Source: Syntrophobacteraceae bacterium (GTDB taxonomy: Bacteria; Desulfobacterota; Syntrophobacteria; Syntrophobacterales; Syntrophobacteraceae). From it: DNA of 64,000 nt. The stretch covers positions 1-64,000 of the forward strand of contig JALOOX010000007.1 of NCBI GenBank assembly GCA_025454175.1. The letters run 5' to 3'. How positions within the stretch are numbered: the first letter of the stretch is position 1; every line of letters starts with the position of its first letter. Of the stretch, positions 36,063 through 45,382 are shown one piece after another. Made by a program: the position numbers and the translations under genes. Below the pieces are notes generated by a model. That model made no database searches. It was not told the DNA's origin and worked only from the letters and a program-made list of their open reading frames with translations.

Positions 36063-37184
36063 ATGAAAATCGGTTGCCCGAAAGAGGTCAAGGAGCACGA
36101 ATACCGCGTGGGCCTCATTCCGGCCGCGGTCAAGACTTACATTGATTCGGGTCATTCGGTGGTCATCGAGAAGGGAGCGGGGCTGGGGTCGGGAATCACG
36201 GACGCCGAGTATGCCACCGCCGGCGCCACGATCATCGAATCGGCCGATGAAATCTGGGCGGCGGCGGACATGATCGTCAAGGTCAAGGAGCCCCTTCCCG
36301 AGGAATTCCACCGCATGAAGCACGGCCAGACCGTATTCACCTATTTTCACTTCGCCGCCGATGAGCGCCTGACGCGAACGTGCGCCGAAAAAGGGATCTC
36401 GGCCGTTGCCTACGAGACCGTCCAGGAAGAGGACGGCGCCCTGCCCCTGCTCAAGCCCATGAGCGAAGTGGCCGGCCGCATGGCTCCGCTGATGGCCGCC
36501 TACTTTCTGACCAAGGTCCAGGGAGGGCGGGGGCTGCTGCCCACGGGTGTGCCCGGGGTGGCGCCGGCCGACGTGCTCATCATCGGGGGCGGGACCGTGG
36601 GGAGCAATGCAGCCCAGGTGGCCGCCGGCCTGGGAGCCCGGGTCACGATCCTCGACATCAATCCCGACCGGCTGGAGGAGCTGGGGAGGTTTCTTCCCGC
36701 CAACGTATTCCCGGTTTTCGGGGACAGCTTCAACCTCGAAAAGGGATTGCGGGAGGCCGTCATCATCATCGGGGCGGTGCTCATCACGGGGGCCAAGGCC
36801 CCGAAGCTCATCAGGCGGGATCATCTCAAGATCATGAAGCCCGGGTCGGTTTTCGTCGACGTCGCCATTGACCAGGGCGGCTGTGCGGAGACCTCGAGAC
36901 CCACCACCCATGGAAACCCCGTCTACGTGGTGGACGGAATCATCCATTACTGCGTGGCCAACATGCCGGGAGCCTACGCGCGCACCTCGACCTTTGCCCT
37001 CAACAACCGGACGATCCGCTACGGGCTGAGGGTGGCAGGCCTGGGCGTCGTTCCGGCTTGCCGGAGTGTTCCCGCCATCCGAAGGGGCCTCAACATGCAC
37101 GAGGGACGCATCACCTTCAAACCGGTGGCCGATGCTTTCGGCCTGGGCGATCTCTACACACCGGTCGAAGAGGCGATCCGTTGA
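36063..37184 (+). CDS. ald: Alanine dehydrogenase
   Basis: 373 aa. Reversible NAD-dependent oxidative deamination of L-alanine to pyruvate and ammonium. KEVKEHEYRVGL with substrate-binding residues, the catalytic His in TYFHFAADE, NAD-binding GGGTVGSNAAQVAAGLGA, and the Asp-containing VDVAIDQGGCAETSRPTTH are all present. The second ATG (36063) was chosen because GGGAGG lies 6 nt upstream; the ATG at 36057 directly abuts that site. Beside the liv transporter and serA it fits amino acid utilisation. Confidence 0.95.
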   Translation: MKIGCPKEVKEHEYRVGLIPAAVKTYIDSGHSVVIEKGAGLGSGITDAEYATAGATIIESADEIWAAADMIVKVKEPLPEEFHRMKHGQTVFTYFHFAADERLTRTCAEKGISAVAYETVQEEDGALPLLKPMSEVAGRMAPLMAAYFLTKVQGGRGLLPTGVPGVAPADVLIIGGGTVGSNAAQVAAGLGARVTILDINPDRLEELGRFLPANVFPVFGDSFNLEKGLREAVIIIGAVLITGAKAPKLIRRDHLKIMKPGSVFVDVAIDQGGCAETSRPTTHGNPVYVVDGIIHYCVANMPGAYARTSTFALNNRTIRYGLRVAGLGVVPACRSVPAIRRGLNMHEGRITFKPVADAFGLGDLYTPVEEAIR

Positions 37185-37328
37185 GAGACTTCGGAGGTCT
37201 CAACCCGCCGCCGGCCCCCACTCGTTCACTGAAACGAAGATCTTGAAATTTTTAAATTTGAAACTTTTCGTGACAGACCGCAAGCCCCTTCTGAAGTGAA
37301 GCGGCTTGAAAGCGACACGAGGAGAGGG

Positions 37329-39176
37329 ATGGCTGAAATAGCAAGAAAACGATTGCGGGTGGCCATGCCGGCCTGGGAGATCGGGCGTGTCAACATGGGG
37401 CTTGGAGCCAAGATCGGCGGCCTGGCCGTGGTGGTGGAGGAATTGCCGCCGGAGCTGGTCAAGGCGGCATCCAGGCAGGGCATCGACCTGGAGGTGGTGA
37501 CCCTGACACCCTGCTTCGCCTTCATCGACCGAGCGAGGCTGACACCCGTGGACCTTCGACTGCCCGTCACCCTCTCGGGCCACACCTTCGAATTCGAGGT
37601 CTATGAGCACACCTTCCCGGATGGCCAGAAGGTGGCCTATTTCTGGGATGATTTTCAGCTCAACTGGACCACCCCCGCCGCCGTCTATCCATCGGATCCC
37701 CAGATGGGGCTGAGGCTCTACGCCGCGATGTCCCAGGCCATGGCGGGCTATATTCGGCAGGGAGATTTCCAGACCATACATCTCCACGACTATCACGTCG
37801 GACTGATCCCGTTCTATCTGGGGGATGATGTCCTCAGGGACGCTCCGGTTCATCTCACCATCCACAATGCGTCCTACCAGGGGATCATCCCTCTCATCGG
37901 CGGCGGCTACGCCTCGCTGGACCGAATCAACCTGCCCGGGGAGAAGCTGTTTCATAAATATTTTGATTTCTTTGATAATTTGAACCTCCTGAAGGCCTGC
38001 ATGCTCAAGGTGCACGAGAACGGAGGAAAGATCACCACCGTGAGCGGAGACCTTGCCGGAACCTGGGGCTATGCCGCCGAGCTCAGGGAAGCCCATGCGG
38101 ATATCTGGAGCAAAGCCCTCGCCATCAAGGGAAGTCCTCCGGGCGAGGTCTTCGTTCCGAACCGCCACCTGGATCTTTTCGAGAAGCTGCCCGTGGCCGG
38201 CATCACCAACGGAATGAGCGTTCTCAACCGGCCGGAGCATCTGCCCGAGCTGAAGGCCGAGGTCCTGAGGGAGGTTCAAAGGAGCAGGGGGGCTCATGCT
38301 CCACTCTTCCGCAACCCGGCCGTCCATTCCGCCATGCTGGGGGAAGATCACAGCTTCGACCTCGAGCGCCTGCACGTCAAGAAGGAGCTGAAGCGTCTCC
38401 TTCACCTGGAAATGTTCGACTTCGAGCCGTCGAAGGGCGGGCCCGAGCCCATTTTGCTGACCTGCGTGGGACGCCTGGTGGACCAGAAGAACCTTGGTCT
38501 GGTGGCGGACATCGTCGAGCGCACACTGGCCCATGACCCGGGAGCCAAATTCATCATCCTCGCCTCAGCCCCGGAAGGCGATGCAGCCGGCAAGGGCATC
38601 GAGGCGCATTTTTTCTACCTCTCCCGGCTGTACCCCCATCGGGTCGCCTTCAACTCCTCGTTCAACCTTCCCCTCTCCAAGCTGATTCTCGCGGGGGGAG
38701 ACTTCTCCCTCATCCCATCGCGCTTCGAGCCCTGCGGCCTCGTGGACTATGAATCGTCCCTGCTCGGAAACGTCGTCATCGGGCGAGCCACGGGGGGACT
38801 CACCAAGGTGGCCCATTGCGCCTACCTCTACCAGTGGCTCGACATCAGCGACAGAGCCGGCGAGGCGGGCGCCTTTTTCGGGCAGGTTGCCGCAGCCATC
38901 GACACGTTTCGAGGCAATCCAGCCCGCCACGGGGAGATGGTCCGCTCCGCCATGGCCATCGATGCCTCCTGGGACGCTTCGGCGGACCGGTACGTGAACA
39001 TGTACCGTTACGGATTCCTGACCCGGCGGTGGAAGGAAGAGCGCCGTCAGCTCGTCGGCCGCTTCCTGGATTCATTGGGTAACGACCATGGCATGTTCAT
39101 GGAGCTCTTCGTCCCGGGGCTGCGGGAGTACGGCGACGCTTACGACTGGGAGCTCAAAAACGCCGGCGGGGTTTAG
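37329..39176 (+). CDS. Glycogen/starch synthase-like glycosyltransferase (GT5-like)
   Basis: 615 aa, longer than the usual roughly 480-aa bacterial glycogen synthase. The N-terminal GLGAKIGGLAVVVEELPPEL corresponds to the ADP-glucose-binding KVGGL loop of GT5. Further motifs: IHLHDYHVGLIPFYL, LTIHNASYQG, LLTCVGRLVDQKN and LIPSRFEPCGLVDYESSLLG, with the conserved Glu, then RATGGL. The extra length lies mainly in the middle (about 250-360). The start has GGAGAGGG immediately upstream. A standard role would be alpha-1,4-glucan synthesis from a nucleotide sugar. No branching enzyme or pyrophosphorylase is nearby. Confidence 0.85.
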   Translation: MAEIARKRLRVAMPAWEIGRVNMGLGAKIGGLAVVVEELPPELVKAASRQGIDLEVVTLTPCFAFIDRARLTPVDLRLPVTLSGHTFEFEVYEHTFPDGQKVAYFWDDFQLNWTTPAAVYPSDPQMGLRLYAAMSQAMAGYIRQGDFQTIHLHDYHVGLIPFYLGDDVLRDAPVHLTIHNASYQGIIPLIGGGYASLDRINLPGEKLFHKYFDFFDNLNLLKACMLKVHENGGKITTVSGDLAGTWGYAAELREAHADIWSKALAIKGSPPGEVFVPNRHLDLFEKLPVAGITNGMSVLNRPEHLPELKAEVLREVQRSRGAHAPLFRNPAVHSAMLGEDHSFDLERLHVKKELKRLLHLEMFDFEPSKGGPEPILLTCVGRLVDQKNLGLVADIVERTLAHDPGAKFIILASAPEGDAAGKGIEAHFFYLSRLYPHRVAFNSSFNLPLSKLILAGGDFSLIPSRFEPCGLVDYESSLLGNVVIGRATGGLTKVAHCAYLYQWLDISDRAGEAGAFFGQVAAAIDTFRGNPARHGEMVRSAMAIDASWDASADRYVNMYRYGFLTRRWKEERRQLVGRFLDSLGNDHGMFMELFVPGLREYGDAYDWELKNAGGV

Positions 39177-39292
39177 CGGCAAATTCCCCACCTTTCCTTT
39201 CAACCCTTTCCGTTCATTCCTATATTGAAATCCGAGGGGGCTCAGGAGTGAGGGAGCTCCCTTGACATTCGTATACTGGATGGAGGTGATCG

Positions 39293-40495
39293 ATGAGCAA
39301 AGGCAGGAAATCCCGCGAACTGAAGAAGGCCTCCCAGATCATCCATTCGGGACAGTTCGGCGATCCCATCTTCGGGGAGGTTTCGGTTCCCATCTTTCAG
39401 AGCTCGACCTTTGCCTTTCCCAGCGCCCAGGAGGGAGCGGACCGGTTCGGAGGTCGGAAGTCGGGCTACATCTACACCCGTCTCAGCAACCCAACCACCC
39501 GCGCCCTGGAAGACAGCCTCGCCACCCTCGAAAGGGGTTTCGGGGCCATGGCCACGGCCACCGGCATGGCAGCCATCAACACGGTCTTCCTGGCTTTGCT
39601 GGACCAGGGCAGCCACGTGGTTTCGACGGACTGCGTCTATGGAGCCACCCGTGTGGTCCTGCAGAGCGAATACACCCGGTTCGGCGTGAGGACCACCTTT
39701 GTGGATACGACGGACCTCACGAACATCGAACGGGCCATCGAGCCGTCCACGAGACTGCTGTTCATTGAAACTCCCACCAACCCGACCATGAAGATCACCG
39801 ACATCCGCGAGTCCGCCGCCATCGCCCACCGCCATGGCATCCCCGTCATGGTGGACAATACCTTCGCGAGTCCCTACCTGCAGCGCCCCCTGGAACTGGG
39901 GGCGGACATCGTGGTCCACAGCCTGACCAAGTTCCTGAACGGCCACAGCGACGTGGTGGGCGGCGGGATCGTGACCGCCAGGGAGGATCTTTTCAAGCGC
40001 ATTCGGCGTATTCTCAATGTTTTCGGGTCCACCATGGACCCGCACCAGGCGTGGCTGATTCTGCGGGGCATCAAGACGCTGGCCCTGCGACTGGAAAAGG
40101 CGCAGGAGAACGCCATGCGGCTCGCCGAATTCCTGAACCGGCACCCCAAGGTCACCTGGGTCACGTATCCCGGACTCCCCCACCACCCGCAGCACGACAC
40201 CGCCCGAAAGCAGATGGACGGCTTCGGCTCGATGCTTTGCTTCGGGGTGAGGAATGGCCTCGCGGGCGGCGTTGTCGTCATGGATTCGGTGGGCCTCATC
40301 ACACTGGCCGTTTCCCTCGGCGGCATTGAAACCCTCATCGAGCACCCCGCGTCCATGACCCATACGTCGGTGCCCGTGGCGGAGCGTGAGGAGGCCGGGA
40401 TCAGTGATGACCTGGTGAGGCTTTCGGTGGGTTGTGAGGACTTCGAAGACTTGAGGGAAGATCTGGACCAGGCACTCAACCGGATTCCCGATTGA
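39293..40495 (+). CDS. Cys/Met metabolism PLP-dependent trans-sulfuration enzyme
   Basis: 400 aa, typical of the cystathionine gamma-synthase/beta-lyase/methionine gamma-lyase family. The Schiff-base Lys213 is in HSLTKFLNGHSDVVGG; other motifs are YTRLSNPTT, ATGMAAI and ETPTNPTM, and SLGGIETLIEHPASMTH near the C-terminus. The loop CVYGATR has Ala where classical methionine gamma-lyases have an active-site Cys, so substrate assignment is open. The start is preceded by GGAGGTGATCG. Monocistronic by context. Confidence 0.9.
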   Translation: MSKGRKSRELKKASQIIHSGQFGDPIFGEVSVPIFQSSTFAFPSAQEGADRFGGRKSGYIYTRLSNPTTRALEDSLATLERGFGAMATATGMAAINTVFLALLDQGSHVVSTDCVYGATRVVLQSEYTRFGVRTTFVDTTDLTNIERAIEPSTRLLFIETPTNPTMKITDIRESAAIAHRHGIPVMVDNTFASPYLQRPLELGADIVVHSLTKFLNGHSDVVGGGIVTAREDLFKRIRRILNVFGSTMDPHQAWLILRGIKTLALRLEKAQENAMRLAEFLNRHPKVTWVTYPGLPHHPQHDTARKQMDGFGSMLCFGVRNGLAGGVVVMDSVGLITLAVSLGGIETLIEHPASMTHTSVPVAEREEAGISDDLVRLSVGCEDFEDLREDLDQALNRIPD

Positions 40496-40530
40496 TCGAA
40501 ATCCTCGTCTTTGTGAACACCGATCGAGTC

Positions 40531-40584
40531 GTCATTCCGGCATGACGAGTGACGAAATGGACATCCTGTTCCGTGAAGTTGCAC
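40531..40584. repeat. Dispersed extragenic repeat, short form
   Basis: GTCATTCCGGCATGACGA followed by a tail related to GACGAAATGGACATC and TTCCGTGAAGTTGCACT. The same order of pieces, with an extra about 60-bp middle, occurs at 45189-45300. It lies between the PLP-enzyme gene and cobO. It looks like an internally deleted member of a dispersed repeat family. Confidence 0.6.
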
Positions 40585-40690
40585 TGAACGATGAAAAGGC
40601 CCACGACCGGGCTGGTTCTCAACTAGAAACCTAGAAACTGGAGACTGGAGACTTTTTAGAGCAGCACGCCGCCGGCCGCGACAACTGCCG

Positions 40691-41284
40691 TCAATAATCG
40701 ATACCGGGCTGAGGTTCGATGTCTTTGCGGAAGGCGTGCTTGACCTCCCTCACCTCGCTCACCGTGTCGGCCAGATCGATGATGCTCTGCTCGGCATCGC
40801 GCCCCGTGAGGACCAGGTGCATGAGTGGAGGCTTACTCCGTAGCAGCTCCAGCACCCCATCAAGGTCCAGGAGCTTGAGATTTATGGCATTGTTCACTTC
40901 GTCCAGAACCACCATGTCGTAGGCTCCGGTGCTTATCTTTTCGCGTGCCATGCGCAGCGCGTCGCGCGCGGCCTGCCGGTGCACGGCATGGGTGAACGGA
41001 TTGCCCTGAATACCGCAGAAGCCCATACCCGCGGGGATGAGCTCCACGTCACACCGCATCTTGCCGATGCCATCCCATTCGCCCGAGAATATGTCGCCTT
41101 TCATGAACTGTATCATCAAGACCCTCATGCCGTGGCCGCAGGCGCGAACCACCATGCCGACGGCCGACGAGGTCTTCCCCTTGCCGTATCCAGTGAGAAC
41201 CACCACCAGACCCACCCGCCTTTCAGGCCGAAGGCGGGTCACCTCGAGCTCCGGGTGCATCCTGAGGAATTTGGATTCACCCAC
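40691..41284 (-). CDS. cobO: Corrinoid adenosyltransferase CobO/BtuR
   Basis: 197 aa. ATP-dependent transfer of the adenosyl group to cob(I)alamin or cobinamide. Unusual P-loop GYGKGKTSSAVGMV, IQFMKGD, and the Walker-B-like YDMVVLDEVNNAI. GTG at 41284 was chosen: AAGGAG lies about 7 nt upstream and the length matches the family. Longer frames run into the rhodanese gene. It follows the rhodanese gene by 22 bp on the same strand; no other cobalamin gene is nearby. Confidence 0.9.
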   Translation of the reverse strand: MGESKFLRMHPELEVTRLRPERRVGLVVVLTGYGKGKTSSAVGMVVRACGHGMRVLMIQFMKGDIFSGEWDGIGKMRCDVELIPAGMGFCGIQGNPFTHAVHRQAARDALRMAREKISTGAYDMVVLDEVNNAINLKLLDLDGVLELLRSKPPLMHLVLTGRDAEQSIIDLADTVSEVREVKHAFRKDIEPQPGIDY

Positions 41285-41306
41285 GGCGCGCTCCTTTCCA
41301 AGGGGA

Positions 41307-42197
41307 TCAAGCCTCCCGCCCTGAGGCCATGCGCCTCGTGTATTCCATCCAGTCCGACATCCCGCCGGAGTAATTCCTGGCCGTCCGGGACCCCGCAAGG
41401 GTGAAAACCGTCCACGCATAGGCGGAGCGAACCCCGGCGGTGCAATAGAAAACCACGGGCGCTCCAGGGTCCACGCCGTGCTTGCGCAGAAGCCGACTCA
41501 GTCGAGCCCCGTTGATGGGACGTCGTTCCCGACCGTGGAAAAACTCGGACCACGGAATATGAATGGAGCTGGGCAGACGACCGGTCAGCCTCTCCATGGA
41601 TGACCGGGTGTCTATGACAACCCAGGGTCTGCCCCGGTCATCCAGTTCATCCGCTCGGGCATTCAGATGGTGGCGCACGTTCAATGCATAGGGACGGACC
41701 TCGGGCCGCATCCCCTCGTCGCCCGAGACCACACGGAATCCCTCCCTCTTCCACGCCTGCATTCCGCCGTCAAGCAGGCGTATGGGACCTCTGTGCCCAA
41801 GCCAGGACAAAACCCATACGGCCCATCCTTCCCCACCCCAGCTGCGGTCCGAATCGCCGTAGATCACAACCGGTGATGACTCGGTCACGCCCAGACCGCC
41901 GAGGGCCAACGCCAGTCGTTCCGGACCAGGCCACTCATAGGCACCTCCCGACGACTTGCTCTGGATATGGTCCTCCCACGAGAAGGAGAGTGCGCCGGGG
42001 ATTCGCCCCCTCTGCCACTCCGCAACGGGCCTGGCATCCAGAATGACCCACCCGCCATTTTCATGGTTCAACCGCGATGCCTCCATGAGATCGACATCGA
42101 GGGGCGCCGCATGAATGACACCCCTCCACACCGAAGCGATCATGAACAGCACGCCAAGAGCTCTCAGAAGCTGTCTGGATGACGATGAATGGATCAC
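41307..42197 (-). CDS. Exported two-domain rhodanese-like sulfurtransferase
   Basis: 296 aa. An N-terminal hydrophobic stretch (LLRALGVLFMIASVWRGVIHA) looks like a signal peptide, so it acts outside the cytoplasm. The first rhodanese domain (about 35-155: WVILDARPVAEWQRGRIPGA) has no active Cys in its loop (VVIYGDSDRSWG). The second (about 180-285) has the catalytic loop FYCTAGVRSAY with Cys. This matches thiosulfate/3-mercaptopyruvate sulfurtransferase architecture (inactive N, active C domain). It probably moves sulfane sulfur in the periplasm. Confidence 0.9.
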   Translation of the reverse strand: MIHSSSSRQLLRALGVLFMIASVWRGVIHAAPLDVDLMEASRLNHENGGWVILDARPVAEWQRGRIPGALSFSWEDHIQSKSSGGAYEWPGPERLALALGGLGVTESSPVVIYGDSDRSWGGEGWAVWVLSWLGHRGPIRLLDGGMQAWKREGFRVVSGDEGMRPEVRPYALNVRHHLNARADELDDRGRPWVVIDTRSSMERLTGRLPSSIHIPWSEFFHGRERRPINGARLSRLLRKHGVDPGAPVVFYCTAGVRSAYAWTVFTLAGSRTARNYSGGMSDWMEYTRRMASGREA

Positions 42198-42329
42198 GTG
42201 CCGCTCCCGTGACTCATTTTCAAATTCATTCCAATTATCCCACTCGATGCTCGATTGGCTGATTCGCCACCCCGACCATCAGTCCCAGGGCGCATCCAAG
42301 CCGACCACCGAGTCATCCCGTCCATGAAC

Positions 42330-42737
42330 CTATCCGATCCAGCGTCCGGCCGTATAGCTCAATCCGGCCACGGAGCCACTGAGCACGATTCCCCAGGCGA
42401 TGTCAACCCACACGACCGCCACGGGCCAGTTCCTGAGAGTCGCCAGGTTGGTCAGATCGTAGGTTCCATAGGTGAAAAGTCCGAACAACGCGCCGTAGAT
42501 CAATGCGTGCATTATGGAGCGACGCTCGAGGGCGGGAACAACGGCAAAGATCAGAATCCCCGCTACGAATAGCAGATAAAACAGGAATGCCGCGCCCCAG
42601 TTGACCTGTTCCGCCATCAAGCCGCCCAGGTGCTTCTGGTAGAAGCTCCGGGCCAGGATGCCCAGCCAGATGAGATCAATGACCAGGAATATGGGAATGG
42701 TGAGGAGGTAAAGCTTCGCAAGGGTCGTAATATTCAT
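42330..42737 (-). CDS. DUF2177 family integral membrane protein
   Basis: 135 aa with four predicted helices. Matches DUF2177: LLTIPIFLVIDLIWLGILARSFYQKHLG and ALIYGALFGLFTYGTYDLTNLATL, with WPVAVVWVDIAWG. ATG 42737 (MNITTL) was preferred over an upstream in-frame start. Function unknown; the family is inner-membrane. Divergent from the DUF945 gene. Confidence 0.88.
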   Translation of the reverse strand: MNITTLAKLYLLTIPIFLVIDLIWLGILARSFYQKHLGGLMAEQVNWGAAFLFYLLFVAGILIFAVVPALERRSIMHALIYGALFGLFTYGTYDLTNLATLRNWPVAVVWVDIAWGIVLSGSVAGLSYTAGRWIG

Positions 42738-43119
42738 TTGATCACATCCATTCAAGGGGACCGAGCCATCGATCAGAGTTTATTCTCATCATTCAATTCA
42801 ACAGGCCATATTCATCATGGGGAACCTCATAATATTCAAAATGCAATACTTAATTTAACACCCATAAAATTATTAACTATTCTAAAACGCCTCTATAGTA
42901 AGGTTTGGAGCAGCATTGCGCAAGAGGTCCGCATCCCGGGACACTCGTCCTCCATCACTCCCCGCCAACCCGAAGTCGATTCCAGCGTGCAGCCCGATCT
43001 ACAAGAATGCACGCTTCACGGCATTTGTGCTAATGTAGACCAAAAGGAATTTCGATGAGACCCTCGGCGGAAGCATACGGGCCAGTCACGATCCTGCGTA
43101 TATCCTAAGGAGATCACCA
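42738..43119. other. Divergent intergenic region with AT-rich core
   Basis: About 380 bp. Positions 42778-42900 are strongly AT-rich (ATTCAAAATGCAATACTTAA and nearby), in contrast to the flanks, and probably contain the promoters of the DUF2177 and DUF945 genes. A near-perfect ribosome-binding site TAAGGAG precedes the start at 43120. No terminator or small gene is seen. Confidence 0.45.
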
Positions 43120-44598
43120 ATGAAGCGAATGATGGGGGGTATTCTGGTGCTGGCGCTGGGGGCGCTTGCGGCTTTGGCCGCATCCTCCTACTGGTTCGGG
43201 ATTCGGACCGAGAGCGAGTACAATGCCATGATCCAGCGCTCGGCGGAGTGGCAGCATTTCAAGCTCACCGCCCACGAATACACCCGTGGGGTCTTCCACT
43301 CGGAGGCGAGAGCCACGCTGGAGCTGAGAGAGCCTCCTCCATCCGTCCAGGACGCCTCGACAGACGAGGAATCCTTCCCGTTCACGGTTATCCTGGCTCA
43401 CGAGATAACCCACGGTCCGGTTCCCTTCGGCATGTTCCCCAATGGGGCAAGGGTCTTGCGTCCCGCCCTGGGCGTCATCGAGACGAAGCTGACCCTCGAT
43501 CCGCGTTTGAGGGAGCTCTTCGAGAAGATCAGGCTCAACGATCAGGAATTCCCCACCATGGATGTCATCACGGTTCTGAAGTGGGGTGGCGACGGGGAGA
43601 CGGATCTGATCGTTCACCCTTATCGCGGCGAGGTTGGCGAAGAGTCGAAGCTGGGGCTGGATTTCCACGGTCTCAAATCCACGATCCACTTCTCCCCGGG
43701 CTTCAAACAGTTCAAGGGGACTTTATCACTGGATGGCCTCACGGCGGCTTCTCCCGGGGAAGTCGACTTTTCGTTGAAGGGCATGCATTGCACATTCGAC
43801 CAGTTCGAGGGCCAAAGCGGGTTCTACCTGGGAGATGTGAACTATGGGCTGGAGCGGATGGCAATGAAGCATTCAGACCCGGCCGATGCAAACCAGGATT
43901 TCTCCTTCCAGGGCCTTACCCTGAGGACTCAGGCGCGGGAATCTGGACCAAACCTTTCCTCATCGGCCGTTTTGGCCCTCGATCGGCTCAATGCCGGTCC
44001 GGAGAGCTACGAGAGGGCGGGCTTCGAGGTTGAGCTCCGGAAGCTGGATTCCGCAGCCCTCGGAGATTTTCAAAAGACCATGAAAGAGCTTCGGAGGCAG
44101 CACGGCAGCACGGAGCGGCTTTCCGAGGAAACCCTTGCCGCCTTTTTGATCCTGCTGCCGAGGCTTCTGAAGCATTCGCCCGAGGTGGAGCTCAAAGAGG
44201 TGGGCTTCGTCTCGACGGGGGGCGAAGTCCGGGCCAGCGCCAGGCTTTCGTTTGACGGCGCGAGGATTCGGAGTCCTCTCTCCTTTCCCATGCTGCTGCA
44301 GTCGGCTCAAATGGAGACAACCCTGACCGCTGCCGAAACGCCGCTCGTGAGGCTGCTCGCGTCCATGGGATCGCGGGAGACTCCGGCGGCTGTCGCGGAT
44401 GCGGACGTGAACGGCCCCGCGGGATCGGAGACGGCGAAGGATCCGGAGGCCGACGTCCGAAGCACGCTGGCGGTCCTCGTGGCCCAGAAATATCTGCTCC
44501 TGGAAAACGGCATTTACAGCGCCAGCGCCAGATTTTCAGGGGGCCTGCTGAGCCTCAACGGCCAGGTGATTCGCCTCGACCAATTGCTCGGGCAATAG
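43120..44598 (+). CDS. DUF945 (YdgA-like) envelope protein
   Basis: 492 aa. An N-terminal signal/anchor (GGILVLALGALAALAASSYW) is followed by YWFGIRTESEYNAMI, characteristic of DUF945 proteins such as E. coli YdgA. The rest is a long repetitive beta-structure with recurring Leu-x-Leu-x-Gly strands, as in lipid-transfer-like YdgA/YihF folds. Function is unknown; a periplasmic role is inferred. ATG with TAAGGAG. It lies 40 bp before the cupin gene, so co-transcription is possible. Confidence 0.82.
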   Translation: MKRMMGGILVLALGALAALAASSYWFGIRTESEYNAMIQRSAEWQHFKLTAHEYTRGVFHSEARATLELREPPPSVQDASTDEESFPFTVILAHEITHGPVPFGMFPNGARVLRPALGVIETKLTLDPRLRELFEKIRLNDQEFPTMDVITVLKWGGDGETDLIVHPYRGEVGEESKLGLDFHGLKSTIHFSPGFKQFKGTLSLDGLTAASPGEVDFSLKGMHCTFDQFEGQSGFYLGDVNYGLERMAMKHSDPADANQDFSFQGLTLRTQARESGPNLSSSAVLALDRLNAGPESYERAGFEVELRKLDSAALGDFQKTMKELRRQHGSTERLSEETLAAFLILLPRLLKHSPEVELKEVGFVSTGGEVRASARLSFDGARIRSPLSFPMLLQSAQMETTLTAAETPLVRLLASMGSRETPAAVADADVNGPAGSETAKDPEADVRSTLAVLVAQKYLLLENGIYSASARFSGGLLSLNGQVIRLDQLLGQ

Positions 44599-44638
44599 CG
44601 ATCCGGGCCTGCAATTGCGGCTGGGCTGACGGTGAGCC

Positions 44639-45169
44639 ATGAATGAGAAGTCAAGCTATTGGATCGATAAGCTGCATCTCGTGAAGCATCCGGAGGGCGG
44701 CTACTATGTCCGCACTCACTTCGCCCGGGAATGGATTGCCGCTGAGCATCTTCCCCCTCGCTACGGCGGGGCGCGGCCTTTCTCGACGGCCATCTTCTAC
44801 CTGCTGCCCGGCGATGAATTCTCGGCATTCCACCGAATCCAGTCCGACGAGATGTGGCACTTCCATGCGGGAAGCGCCCTGAATCTGCATGTCATCGATC
44901 CGGATGGGCGGCTGTCCCTGAAAGTCCTGGGCCCCGATATCGAACAGGGGGAATGCTTCCAGCACGTGGTTGAAGCCGGCTGCTGGGTCGCGGCCGCCGT
45001 TCGGGACGGCGCATCCTTCAGTCTTGTCGGATGTACGGTGGCTCCCGGTTTCAGCTACGAGGATTTCGAGCTTGGGGACCGGGACGCACTGACCGCACAA
45101 TATCCCCAGCATGCGGATCTGATCCAGAGATTCACACGGTCCAGCTCTTTTTCCAACTCAAAACAATAG
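44639..45169 (+). CDS. DUF985 cupin-fold protein
   Basis: 176 aa. Matches the DUF985/cupin_5 family: LHLVKHPEGGYYVRTH, RPFSTAIFYLLPGDEFSAFHRI and SDEMWHFHAGSALNL, with metal-ligand-like His/Glu residues, then GCWVAAAV and FSLVGCTVAPGFSYEDFELG at the C-terminus. Cupins of this family are typically small metal-binding proteins of unknown function. No regulatory domain. Confidence 0.9.
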   Translation: MNEKSSYWIDKLHLVKHPEGGYYVRTHFAREWIAAEHLPPRYGGARPFSTAIFYLLPGDEFSAFHRIQSDEMWHFHAGSALNLHVIDPDGRLSLKVLGPDIEQGECFQHVVEAGCWVAAAVRDGASFSLVGCTVAPGFSYEDFELGDRDALTAQYPQHADLIQRFTRSSSFSNSKQ

Positions 45170-45188
45170 AGTATCAGCCGCTCGAGCT

Positions 45189-45300
45189 GTCATTCCGGCA
45201 GTCTCCTGGCCGGAATCCACGGAAAAGGGCTGGATGCCGGCTTAAAGCCTGCCGGCATGACGACGGGCGAAATAGACATCTTATTTCGTGGAGCTGCGCT
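45189..45300. repeat. Dispersed extragenic repeat, long form
   Basis: Begins GTCATTCCGGCAGTCTCC, contains palindromic CCGGAATCC and GCCGGCTTAAAGCCTGCCGGC segments, then ATGACGACGGGCGAAATAGA and TTTCGTGGAGCTGCGCT. The ends match the element at 40531-40584. The CATTCCGGC core also occurs in the MITE-like element at 4725-4840. It lies between the cupin gene and the convergent Cys-rich protein gene and may fold into a large hairpin. Confidence 0.6.
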
Positions 45301-45382
45301 CAGGATGCCGCCAAACGACCGACGATCGAGGGCTCATGGGAGGGCGTCACGGGGGCAGACCCTCGAGGCGGGGCTCCAGTCC

